The translations under genes were made by a program, and so were the position numbers. The notes under the pieces were generated by a model. It saw nothing but the letters and a program-made list of their open reading frames with translations, had not been told where the DNA came from and did not search any database. DNA of 64,000 bases, from positions 181,053-245,052 of the forward strand of contig NZ_FKBR01000050.1 of assembly GCF_900078335.1 (NCBI RefSeq), in the 5' to 3' direction. The stretch comes from Bordetella trematum. GTDB taxonomy: Bacteria > Pseudomonadota > Gammaproteobacteria > Burkholderiales > Burkholderiaceae_B. The stretch's first letter is position 1, and every line of letters starts with the position of its first letter. This document shows, piece after piece, positions 34,301 through 41,595 of this stretch.

Positions 34301-36973
34301 TTATTGAATGCTGGCCGGGTCGGTTTTCCCCGGATCGATCTCGTAGCGCTGCATAGCTTCGCTCACGCGCTGGCGCGCAATCAAGCCATCATCGGCCAGC
34401 GCCTTGAGGGCGGCCAGGGCAATGAAGCGACGATCGACCTCGAAGAAGCTGCGCAACGATTCCCGCGTGTCCGAGCGCCCGAAACCGTCGGTGCCCAGAG
34501 CCACGAAGCGCCCCGGCACGAACGGCCGGATCTGGTCCGCGACGATCTTCATGTAGTCGGTCGCCACCAGCACCGGCCCGGGATGGCCTTGCAGACACTG
34601 CTGCACATAGGAAATCCTTGGCTCGTCCTGCGGATGCAGCAGATTCCAGCGTTCGGCGGCCAGGCCATCGCGGCGCAGTTCGGTCAGGCTGGTGGCGCTC
34701 CAGACATCGCTTTGCACGCCGAAGTCATGGGCCAGCATTTCACTGGCGGCGAGCACCTCGCGCAGAATCGCGCCGCTGCCCATGAGCTGCGCCCGTGGCG
34801 CCTGCCAGGCGCCCTGATCTGCCGCACGCAGCAGGTACAGGCCCTTGAGGATGCCGGCCTCGCTGCCCATCGGCAGTGCCGGATTGGGATAGTTTTCGTT
34901 CAGCAGGGTGATGTAATAGTAGATATCTTCCTGCTCGGCATACATGCGCCGCAAGCCGTCCTGGATGATGACGGCCAACTCATAGGCATAGGTGGGGTCA
35001 TAGGAAATGCAATTCGGAATCACCGACGACAAGACGTGGCTGTGCCCGTCGTCATGCTGCAACCCCTCCCCCATCAACGTGGTGCGCCCCGACGTGGCGC
35101 CCAGCAGAAAGCCGCGCGTGCGCGCATCGGCCGCGGCCCAGGCCAGGTCCCCTACCCGCTGCAGCCCGAACATCGAATAAAAGATATAGAAGGGAATCGC
35201 AGCCACGCCGTGATTGCTGTAGGCCGTGCCCGCGGCGATCCACGAGGCGATGGCGCCGGACTCGTTGATGCCCTCCTGCAGGATCTGCCCGTCCTTGGCT
35301 TCCTTGTAATAACTCAGCTGCCCGGCATCCTGCGGGGTATAAAGCTGGCCCAGATAGGCGTGGATGCCGATCTGGCGGAACAGTCCCTCCATGCCAAAGG
35401 TGCGTGACTCATCCGGCACGATCGGAATGACCAACTTGCCCAGTTCCGGGTGCTTGAGCAAAGTGGCCAGGATACGCACGAAAGACATGGTGGTGGACAC
35501 TCCGCGCTCGCCGCTGTCCTTGAGCTGCGTGGCGAAAGCCTCCAGGGCAGGCACGGCCAGCGGGGCCACCCTGGCCACGCGCGCCGGCACATAACCGCCC
35601 AGCGCCTCGCGCCGCGCTGCGAAGTAACGTCCTTCCGCGCTCTCGGGGGCCGGTTTCAGATAGGGCATTTCTTCGAGCTGCCCATCCGGGACCGGCAGAT
35701 CGAAACGGTCGCGAAAAGCGCGCACGGCATCGGCGCTCATCTTCTTGAGCTGGTGGTTGATGTTCTGGCCCTCACCGGCCTCACCCATGCCGAAACCCTT
35801 GACCGTCTTGACCAGCACCACACTGGGACAACCCGTCTTGCGTGAGGCGGCCTCGTAGGCGGCATAGACTTTCTCGAAATCATGGCCGCCGCGCGTCAAC
35901 GCCCAGATGTCGTCATCCGACAGATGCGCCACGAGCTCCAGCAGCACGGGATACTTGCCGAAGAAATGCTCGCGGACATAGGCGCCGCCTTGCGACTTGA
36001 AGGTCTGGTATTCGCCGTCGACGCATTCCATCATGCGCTGGCGCAGCAGCCCGGTGGCATCACGCTCAAGCAAATCATCCCAGCCGCTGCCCCACAGCAC
36101 CTTGATCACATGCCAGCCGGCGGCGCGGAACGCGCCCTCCAGTTCCTGCACGATCTTGGCGTTGCCGCGCACCGGCCCGTCCAGGCGCTGCAAATTGCAA
36201 TTGACCACGAAGATCAGGTTATCGAGCCGCTCGCGCCCGGCCAGAGAGATCGCCGCCAGGGACTCGGGCTGGTCCATCTCGCCATCGCCCAGGAAAGCCC
36301 AGACCTTGCGCCCCTGGTGCGCCAGCAGGCCACGGTATTCCAGATAGCGCATGAAGCGCGCCTGATAGGCGGCCGTCAGCGGCCCAAGGCCCATGGATAC
36401 CGTCGGGAATTGCCAGAAATCCGGCATCAGTCGCGGGTGCGGATAAGAAGACAGGCCCTCGCCCCCGGCCTCGCGCCGGAAATTGTCCAGCTGCGCTTCG
36501 GTAATGCGTCCTTCCAGGTACGCACGGCCGTAGATACCCGGCGCAGAATGCCCCTGGATATAGACCATGTCGCCGCCGTAACGCTCGGTGCGGCCACGAA
36601 AGAAATGATTGAAACCGACGTCATACAGCACGGCAGCCGATTGATAGGTGGCGATGTGTCCACCCACGTTCGAGTGCTTGCCCGCGCGCAGCACCATCAC
36701 CATGGCGTTCCAGCGGATATATGCGTTAAGGCGCGCTTCCAGCGCCAGATCGCCGGGATAGGCGGGTTGTTGCGCACGACCGATGGTGTTGACGTAGGCG
36801 GTCGTCACACGCCCGTGCAGATCACCATGGCGCTGCGCGTCGGCATCGATCAGCTGATCGATGAGGTAATGGGCGCGCGGGCGGCCTTCGGCAGCCACCA
36901 CGGCCTCCAGCGCCTCCAGCCACTCTCGTGTTTCCTGAGGATCGACATCGCGCAAGGCAAGGGGCGGATTCAT
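34301..36973 (-). CDS. AceE-type (homodimeric) pyruvate dehydrogenase E1, orphan copy 1
   Basis: 890 residues from the ATG at 36973 (AGGAGA Shine-Dalgarno). Thiamine-diphosphate enzyme that decarboxylates a 2-oxoacid and reductively acylates a lipoyl E2. The ThDP/Mg motif GDGEMDQPES begins at 229 and ends at NCN (258-260). HSAPGIYGRAYLEGR, ERGVSTTMSFVR, MEGLFRQIGIHAYLGQLY and DGFGRSDTRESLR are AceE hallmarks. No E2 (aceF) or dedicated E3 is adjacent. Instead a MarR regulator is divergent with an operator-like repeat between them. It may act on pyruvate or on a related acid such as 2-oxobutyrate (inference). A second paralogue lies at 55.2-57.9 kb. Confidence 0.93.
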   Translation of the reverse strand: MNPPLALRDVDPQETREWLEALEAVVAAEGRPRAHYLIDQLIDADAQRHGDLHGRVTTAYVNTIGRAQQPAYPGDLALEARLNAYIRWNAMVMVLRAGKHSNVGGHIATYQSAAVLYDVGFNHFFRGRTERYGGDMVYIQGHSAPGIYGRAYLEGRITEAQLDNFRREAGGEGLSSYPHPRLMPDFWQFPTVSMGLGPLTAAYQARFMRYLEYRGLLAHQGRKVWAFLGDGEMDQPESLAAISLAGRERLDNLIFVVNCNLQRLDGPVRGNAKIVQELEGAFRAAGWHVIKVLWGSGWDDLLERDATGLLRQRMMECVDGEYQTFKSQGGAYVREHFFGKYPVLLELVAHLSDDDIWALTRGGHDFEKVYAAYEAASRKTGCPSVVLVKTVKGFGMGEAGEGQNINHQLKKMSADAVRAFRDRFDLPVPDGQLEEMPYLKPAPESAEGRYFAARREALGGYVPARVARVAPLAVPALEAFATQLKDSGERGVSTTMSFVRILATLLKHPELGKLVIPIVPDESRTFGMEGLFRQIGIHAYLGQLYTPQDAGQLSYYKEAKDGQILQEGINESGAIASWIAAGTAYSNHGVAAIPFYIFYSMFGLQRVGDLAWAAADARTRGFLLGATSGRTTLMGEGLQHDDGHSHVLSSVIPNCISYDPTYAYELAVIIQDGLRRMYAEQEDIYYYITLLNENYPNPALPMGSEAGILKGLYLLRAADQGAWQAPRAQLMGSGAILREVLAASEMLAHDFGVQSDVWSATSLTELRRDGLAAERWNLLHPQDEPRISYVQQCLQGHPGPVLVATDYMKIVADQIRPFVPGRFVALGTDGFGRSDTRESLRSFFEVDRRFIALAALKALADDGLIARQRVSEAMQRYEIDPGKTDPASIQ

Positions 36974-37063
36974 GGCATTTCTCCTGGACAAGACGGCAGG
37001 TCATAACAGGCCGTCGTTCGAGGCGGCCGGGAAAACTCGCGATGGGAAGGTCATCCCATAGAG

Positions 37064-37091
37064 TTGCATTTGCAATCATAGCATTTGCAAC
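37064..37091. promoter_or_regulatory. Candidate MarR operator between aceE-like gene and marR-type gene
   Basis: GTTGCATTTGCAA followed after five bases by GCATTTGCAAC. The 10-mer GCATTTGCAA occurs twice with a 15-base period (37066-37075 and 37081-37090), and the outer GTTGCA/TGCAAC form an inverted repeat. TTGCA-n2-TGCAA is the style of site bound by MarR-family dimers. It lies 57-91 bases from the starts of the two divergent genes, so one regulator could control both. Confidence 0.6.
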
Positions 37092-37147
37092 CATATGGCA
37101 TGAGCTAGAATCCCGTTTGCCACCCGCAACGCAACAGGAACAGTGTG

Positions 37148-37603
37148 ATGACGGCGAAAGAGCCCGATCTTTGGTACGCGTTCGTGCGCACGCACCGCCT
37201 CATGATCCGCGAGATCGAGCGCCGCCTGGCTGCCGCCGGCCTGCCTGGCTACGCCTGGTACGACGCCCTCTGGGGTCTGGAAAGCGGGCCCGATGGCACT
37301 CGCCGCATGCATGAGCTGGCCGACACCCTGGCCATCGAACGCTATAACCTCACCCGGCTGATCGACCGCCTGGAAAAGGAAGGCCTGGTCACGCGCAGCC
37401 GCAGTGCCGACGACGGCCGCGCCGCCTTCGCCTCGATCACCAAAGAAGGCCGGGCCCTGCGCAGGAAGATGTGGAAAATCTACGAGTCCACCGTGGCCGA
37501 GCTCTTTCTGGCCGAGTTCCCGGCAGATCTGCAAACCACGCTGGCCGCCGCCCTGAATCGCAGCGCCGCCGCCGCCCGCGCCAGCACGGACAGGGCCCGC
37601 TAG
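37148..37603 (+). CDS. MarR-family transcriptional regulator
   Basis: 151 residues. Winged helix-turn-helix dimeric regulator: PDLWYAFVRTHRLMIREIERRLAAAGLPGYAWYDALW (dimerisation helix and helix 2), LADTLAIERYNLTRLIDRLEKEGLVTRSRSADDGRAAFASITKEGRALRRK (recognition helix and DxR-type wing). The ATG at 37148 is preferred over the GTG one codon earlier (AGGA at suitable spacing). It is divergent from the orphan E1 gene, with a duplicated TTGCA-type operator in between, suggesting autoregulation and control of the E1. The effector is unknown; possibly a 2-oxoacid or aromatic acid (inference). Confidence 0.92.
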   Translation: MTAKEPDLWYAFVRTHRLMIREIERRLAAAGLPGYAWYDALWGLESGPDGTRRMHELADTLAIERYNLTRLIDRLEKEGLVTRSRSADDGRAAFASITKEGRALRRKMWKIYESTVAELFLAEFPADLQTTLAAALNRSAAAARASTDRAR

Positions 37604-37722
37604 GTACGGGACTGATTGAGCGCTCCGGGACTCGGGCGATACCCATGCCCCGGCGCGTCGCAAGCGTGCAGTCCCCGCCGCGCCTGCACGAACGGCCACG
37701 GCAGCCAGGCGCCCGCCCAATG

Positions 37723-37747
37723 AAAACAGCTGCCCGCAGGCAGCTGT
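37723..37747 (-). terminator. Intrinsic terminator of trpS
   Basis: On the minus strand a perfect 9-bp stem ACAGCTGCC / GGCAGCTGT with loop of four is followed by TTTTC, 22 bases beyond the trpS stop. The remaining part of 37604-37768 shows nothing else. Confidence 0.75.
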
Positions 37748-37768
37748 CAGGGGTCACGCAGATGGCAG

Positions 37769-39082
37769 TCAGCCCGCCAGGCTGGCGAGCGCCAGGCGGA
37801 TGCGGACTTCATCCACCCCTGCGCAGGCCTGCGCGACCACGGCCCCTTCCAGGGTGACGTCGCCACTATCGGCCAACACTACCTCGCCCTCAGGGAATTG
37901 CTTGATCACCGTGCCTGCCGCCTTGGGGTCGACAAAAGGCTTGGAGACCAGCAGCTCATCGCCATCGGCGGCCAGAAGACGGAACCGGAAGCTGCCGTCC
38001 TGCTCGCGGAAGCTGACGAAACGCGCGCCTTTGGCCGACGGCTTCTTGCTCTCGGCGGCCGACACCGGTGCGGCGCCCAGGCGCGACAGACCCACGGCAT
38101 CGCGCAGCCGGGCCATCAGTGGACGGGCATGCTCACGCGCCTTGCGCGCGCCGGCCTGCAGGATGTCTTCGATCTGATCCGGGTTGGCCATCAAGGCATC
38201 GTACCTGTCGCGCATGGGGGCCACGATGCCCTCAAGCAGCTCATACAGTGCGTTCTTGGCGTCGCCCCAGGCCATGCCTGCCTGCAGTTGCTCACGCAGC
38301 GCCGTGGCCTGCGCCGGCGTCGCAAAGGCGCGGTAGATCGTGAACAGATGCGAATCCTCGGCATCCTTGGGCTCGCCCGGCTGACGCGAGTCGGTCACGA
38401 TGCGCGACACCGCCGCACGCAAAGCCTTTGCGCCGCCTTCGAACAGCGGAATCGTATTGTTGTAGCTCTTGGACATCTTGCGCCCGTCCAGCCCCGGCAA
38501 GGTCGCCACGTCTTCCTCGATCTGCACTTCCGGCAGCACGAAGAAATCCCCCTGGTAAAGATGATTGAAACGTTGGGCGATGTCGCGCGCCATCTCCAGG
38601 TGCTGCACCTGATCGCGCCCGACCGGAACCTTGTGCGCGTTGAACAGCAGGATGTCCGCCGCCATCAGCACCGGGTAGGAAAACAAGCCCATGGTCACGC
38701 CATCATCGGGCTCCACGCCCTTGGCGTTGTTCTGATCCACCGAGGCCTTGTAGGCATGAGCGCGATTCATCAGGCCCTTGGGCGTGACACAGGTCAGCAG
38801 CCAGGTCAGCTCCGTCGTTTCGGGAATATCCGACTGACGGTAGAAGGTGACTTTTTCGGGATCCAGGCCGGCAGCCAGCCACGTCGCGGCGATTTCCAGG
38901 CGCGAGCGGGCCACGCGTGCCGGATCATCACACTTGATCAGCGCGTGGTAGTCGGCCAGAAAAAAGAAGGCGTCAGCCCCCGGCTGCGTGCTGGCACGGA
39001 TCGCCGGACGCAAGGCGCCCGCATAGTTGCCGAGATGAGGAGTACCTGTGGTGGTGATACCAGTAAGAACGCGAGTAGTCAT
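37769..39082 (-). CDS. trpS: Tryptophanyl-tRNA synthetase with C-terminal DUF1508-like extension
   Basis: 437 residues, against about 330-350 for a standard bacterial TrpS. Class I synthetase: HIGH-type motif HLGN at 16-19, KMSKS at 202-206, and GRDQVQHLEMARDIA. The catalytic body ends near residue 335. A Ser/Lys/Ala-rich linker leads to a C-terminal module (about 353-396: RFVSFREQDGSFRFRLLAADGDELLVSKPFVDPKAAG). This resembles the DUF1508/YegP beta-meander. A further 40 residues with two short strands follow. The extension's role is unknown; tRNA or nucleic-acid contacts are a guess. Terminator downstream. Single gene. Confidence 0.94.
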   Translation of the reverse strand: MTTRVLTGITTTGTPHLGNYAGALRPAIRASTQPGADAFFFLADYHALIKCDDPARVARSRLEIAATWLAAGLDPEKVTFYRQSDIPETTELTWLLTCVTPKGLMNRAHAYKASVDQNNAKGVEPDDGVTMGLFSYPVLMAADILLFNAHKVPVGRDQVQHLEMARDIAQRFNHLYQGDFFVLPEVQIEEDVATLPGLDGRKMSKSYNNTIPLFEGGAKALRAAVSRIVTDSRQPGEPKDAEDSHLFTIYRAFATPAQATALREQLQAGMAWGDAKNALYELLEGIVAPMRDRYDALMANPDQIEDILQAGARKAREHARPLMARLRDAVGLSRLGAAPVSAAESKKPSAKGARFVSFREQDGSFRFRLLAADGDELLVSKPFVDPKAAGTVIKQFPEGEVVLADSGDVTLEGAVVAQACAGVDEVRIRLALASLAG

Positions 39083-39131
39083 GGCACGTAACGTAAGCTG
39101 CAGGGACGGAACAAGCTTGCAGTGTAACGTG

Positions 39132-39458
39132 TCAACCGAAGGCAGCCAGCAACAGGGCCGCGCCAGCCGCAGCGCCGCCCAGCCCCCAGGCCAGGCGCGC
39201 GGCGTAGGTCAGGATCCAGATCAACAGCAGGCCGGCCGCCGTCAGCAGGCCGATCCACTGGATACTGCCGTAGGACCATCCATCGGCCAAGGCGCAGCTC
39301 CACAACGACAACCCCAGCGCCACGGCACCCAGGGCACGCAAGATACGCTGGTGCGTGCGCGACAGCGTACGATCAAAGGCGTCTTCGTAGTGGCGTTCCA
39401 TCGCCAGGCTCAAGGCGGCAAAGCCGCCAAAGGCCAGGAAAAAAGCCATCAGGTTCAT
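39132..39458 (-). CDS. DUF3325 small membrane protein
   Basis: 108 residues from the ATG at 39458. Three hydrophobic helices: MNLMAFFLAFGGFAALSLAM, ILRALGAVALGLSLWSCALADGW and LGGAAAGAALLLAAFG, with HYEDAFDRTLSRTHQR between. This is the DUF3325 pattern, a family found at the end of PepSY-type TonB-linked iron operons. It begins 2 bases after the PepSY gene stop, so it is translationally coupled. Its role in iron-siderophore handling is inferred from context only. Confidence 0.82.
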   Translation of the reverse strand: MNLMAFFLAFGGFAALSLAMERHYEDAFDRTLSRTHQRILRALGAVALGLSLWSCALADGWSYGSIQWIGLLTAAGLLLIWILTYAARLAWGLGGAAAGAALLLAAFG

Positions 39459-39460
39459 GC

Positions 39461-41122
39461 TCAGCTCTCCATGGCCGCGCGCGGCGCGCGGCGGGGTTGT
39501 AGCGCCGGAGCCGCCAAGCGGCGGGCGCAGCGATGCGCCACCCAGGCAAAGAACAGACCCGTGGCCACGCAACTCAGATCAAAGCCGGCCATGACCCAAT
39601 CACCGGCCGACAACGATTGGCCCAGGTGACGCGGCGAAGTCAACGCATTGACCAGCGGCACCAGGACGAAGGCGGCTGCGGTCAAGGCCATCAGGTCGCG
39701 CCATTTGGCGCGCCGGCGGACGAAGGCATAGGCCAGGCCGAATATCCACGCAAGGAAGAACCCCCGCACTTCCCATTGCGCATGCTGGGCGAGGTCCACC
39801 GGCAGCAGCCGGTTCAGCAGGAAGAACACCGCCACTCCCAGGCACACGCCGCCGATGGTGCCGGCATTGAGCGCATCGACCAGACGCAGCGAGAACGTCT
39901 CGCCCTTGGGTTGTTTCTGGCGCCGCTTGGCCACCCAGAGCACCAGCCCGGTGGCGACCATGGCCGTGCCGGCCATGCTCACCAGGAAGTACAGCCAACG
40001 CAACACTGTCTGGGCATAAAGGCCCAGGTGCAGCCCCACGATGGTGCCGGCCGTGACCGCAACCGCGCCATCGCCATCATGGCGCTTGAGCAATTCGCCC
40101 GAGACCCCGTTGAAAGTCAGCACCGGCGCCATGCGCCCATAAGAAACCCGGTCGGTATTGGACCGAGAAACGCTCACCGTCGCCCCGGCATCGCCCGGAT
40201 GGTTGATCGTCATGCGGCCCACTTTGCCGCCATCCCAGATGGACTCGGCCTGCTGTAGCAGGGGCACCAGCGGCGTGAGTGCCGCCGGCACTTTCTGAGG
40301 CGGCGTTACCGCGAACGAGGGAAACAATTCGTCGAAATAGGCGCGTTCGTTGTCGTAAGCCGCCATGATGCCGGCCGGCATCAACATGGCCATGAACAGC
40401 ACCAGGCCGCTGAAGGTGATCATCAGATGAAACGGCAGGCCCAGCACAGACAACACGTTGTGCCCGTCCATCCAGGCGCGCTGCCCGCCCTTGCGCGGCC
40501 GGAAGGTGAAGAAGTCGGTGAAGATCTTCTTGTGGGTGATCACCCCGCTTATGATCGCCAGCAGCATGAACATGCCGGCGACGCTCGCCAGCCAGCGGCC
40601 CCACGGGTAGCCCACTTCGAGTTCGAAGTGAAAACGGTAGAAGAAGTCGCCCCCGCGCGTGGCGCGCGCCGAGATCTCCTGGCCGGTATCGGGGTCCAGC
40701 ATGACACGCTTGAAGCCGCGCTCGCCCGGCGCCGGATTGGGGATCTGATACGACACGCTGACCCAGGGTTCACGCTCACTGGGCACGTTGATGAACCAAC
40801 GCGTCGCCTGCGTGGCATGCGTCTTGAGATAGCGCTCGGCAGTTTCCACCGCCTTGGCCGGCGGCACCATCTGGGCCGTGATCTCGGGCTGCATCCAGCG
40901 TGTGATCTCGGGCCGGAAGAAAGCCAGCGTGCCGGTCAGGAACATCGCGAACAACACCCAGCCGAACAGCAGGCCGGACCAGGTGTGCAGCCAGGACATC
41001 GCCTGACGCAGGCCTTCGGCCTGCGCCGGCCGTGCCGCCCGGCCCTTGCCCGAAGCGGGCTTGCCGGCTGGGGTCGCCAACCTTCCCGCACTGGCTGCCG
41101 GCGTCTTTACCGCATCACTCAT
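39461..41122 (-). CDS. PepSY-associated transmembrane protein (PiuB-like iron-uptake factor)
   Basis: 553 residues from the ATG at 41122. N-terminal Ala/Lys-rich cytoplasmic tail, then LRQAMSWLHTWSGLLFGWVLFAMFLTGTLAFF, the usual first helix of PepSY_TM proteins with its conserved histidine. A periplasmic PepSY part follows (GERGFKRVMLDPDTGQ), then HFELEVGYPWGRWLASVAGMFMLLAIISGVITHKKIF, WMDGHNVLSVLGLPFHLMITFSGLVLF and three or four more helices. Related proteins (PiuB, FoxB) reduce or release iron from ferri-siderophores at the inner membrane, perhaps with heme. Overlaps the DUF3649 gene by 4 bases (ATGA). Confidence 0.88.
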   Translation of the reverse strand: MSDAVKTPAASAGRLATPAGKPASGKGRAARPAQAEGLRQAMSWLHTWSGLLFGWVLFAMFLTGTLAFFRPEITRWMQPEITAQMVPPAKAVETAERYLKTHATQATRWFINVPSEREPWVSVSYQIPNPAPGERGFKRVMLDPDTGQEISARATRGGDFFYRFHFELEVGYPWGRWLASVAGMFMLLAIISGVITHKKIFTDFFTFRPRKGGQRAWMDGHNVLSVLGLPFHLMITFSGLVLFMAMLMPAGIMAAYDNERAYFDELFPSFAVTPPQKVPAALTPLVPLLQQAESIWDGGKVGRMTINHPGDAGATVSVSRSNTDRVSYGRMAPVLTFNGVSGELLKRHDGDGAVAVTAGTIVGLHLGLYAQTVLRWLYFLVSMAGTAMVATGLVLWVAKRRQKQPKGETFSLRLVDALNAGTIGGVCLGVAVFFLLNRLLPVDLAQHAQWEVRGFFLAWIFGLAYAFVRRRAKWRDLMALTAAAFVLVPLVNALTSPRHLGQSLSAGDWVMAGFDLSCVATGLFFAWVAHRCARRLAAPALQPRRAPRAAMES

Positions 41123-41388
41123 TTCGCGCCCATCCAGTACAGCAGGGCCAGCAGCGCCGTGGGCACCATGATCCCGCCCCAGGCGCGCCAGGCGCTGTAA
41201 GTGGCAAAGACCCAGATCACGCCGCAGGCATAGACCACAAAGGCCAGCATCTGGGCTGTCACCACGGCATCCACGCGGGACATGGGCAGCCATACCGCCA
41301 GGCAGGCCGCTGCAGCCGACGCCAGGGCGTAGCCGCCGCCTATGGCCGCCAGGGCACGCGAGGCCACGGCGAACCGGTAGCGCAGCAT
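41119..41388 (-). CDS. DUF3649 small membrane protein
   Basis: 89 residues from the ATG at 41388, chosen because DUF3649 proteins begin with the RYRFAVASRALAAIGGGYALA segment; longer in-frame starts at 41451 or 41550 would add AT-rich promoter-like sequence. Three helices follow, with VWLPMSRVDAVVTAQMLAFVVYACGVIWVFA and a closing helix. The family accompanies PepSY and DUF3325 genes downstream of TonB-dependent siderophore receptors, as here. Its biochemical role is unknown. An AT-rich stretch at 41465-41495 with a perfect TATAAT on the minus strand (41470-41475) may be its promoter. Confidence 0.8.
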   Translation of the reverse strand: MLRYRFAVASRALAAIGGGYALASAAAACLAVWLPMSRVDAVVTAQMLAFVVYACGVIWVFATYSAWRAWGGIMVPTALLALLYWMGAK

Positions 41389-41560
41389 CGCCGCGCCCGA
41401 ATTAGGAGCTTTCACGTCATTCCAGAAAAAGATTGCCGATACCCGCTGCATCAGCAAAAAAACCTGCAAATTATAATAATTCCTAATCGTATTTGATAGT
41501 AGAGCCATCCATGAGCGCAATCGGGGCTGCGGCCATGCCCGGGGGAGCACCGCCGGCGCC

Positions 41561-41588
41561 GCCCATCCGGATAGCCATCCGGATGGGC
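41561..41588. terminator. Perfect 12-bp hairpin after the TonB receptor gene
   Basis: GCCCATCCGGAT, loop AGCC, then its exact complement, beginning 8 bases beyond the receptor stop. It is symmetrical and lacks a U-run; it likely caps the receptor transcript or limits read-through to DUF3649. Confidence 0.45.
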
Positions 41589-41595
41589 GACGGGC

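Noticed and set aside
41465-41495. Second Fur box ahead of DUF3649
   Set aside because: AT-rich with a TATAAT, but the match to the 19-bp palindrome is too poor to claim.
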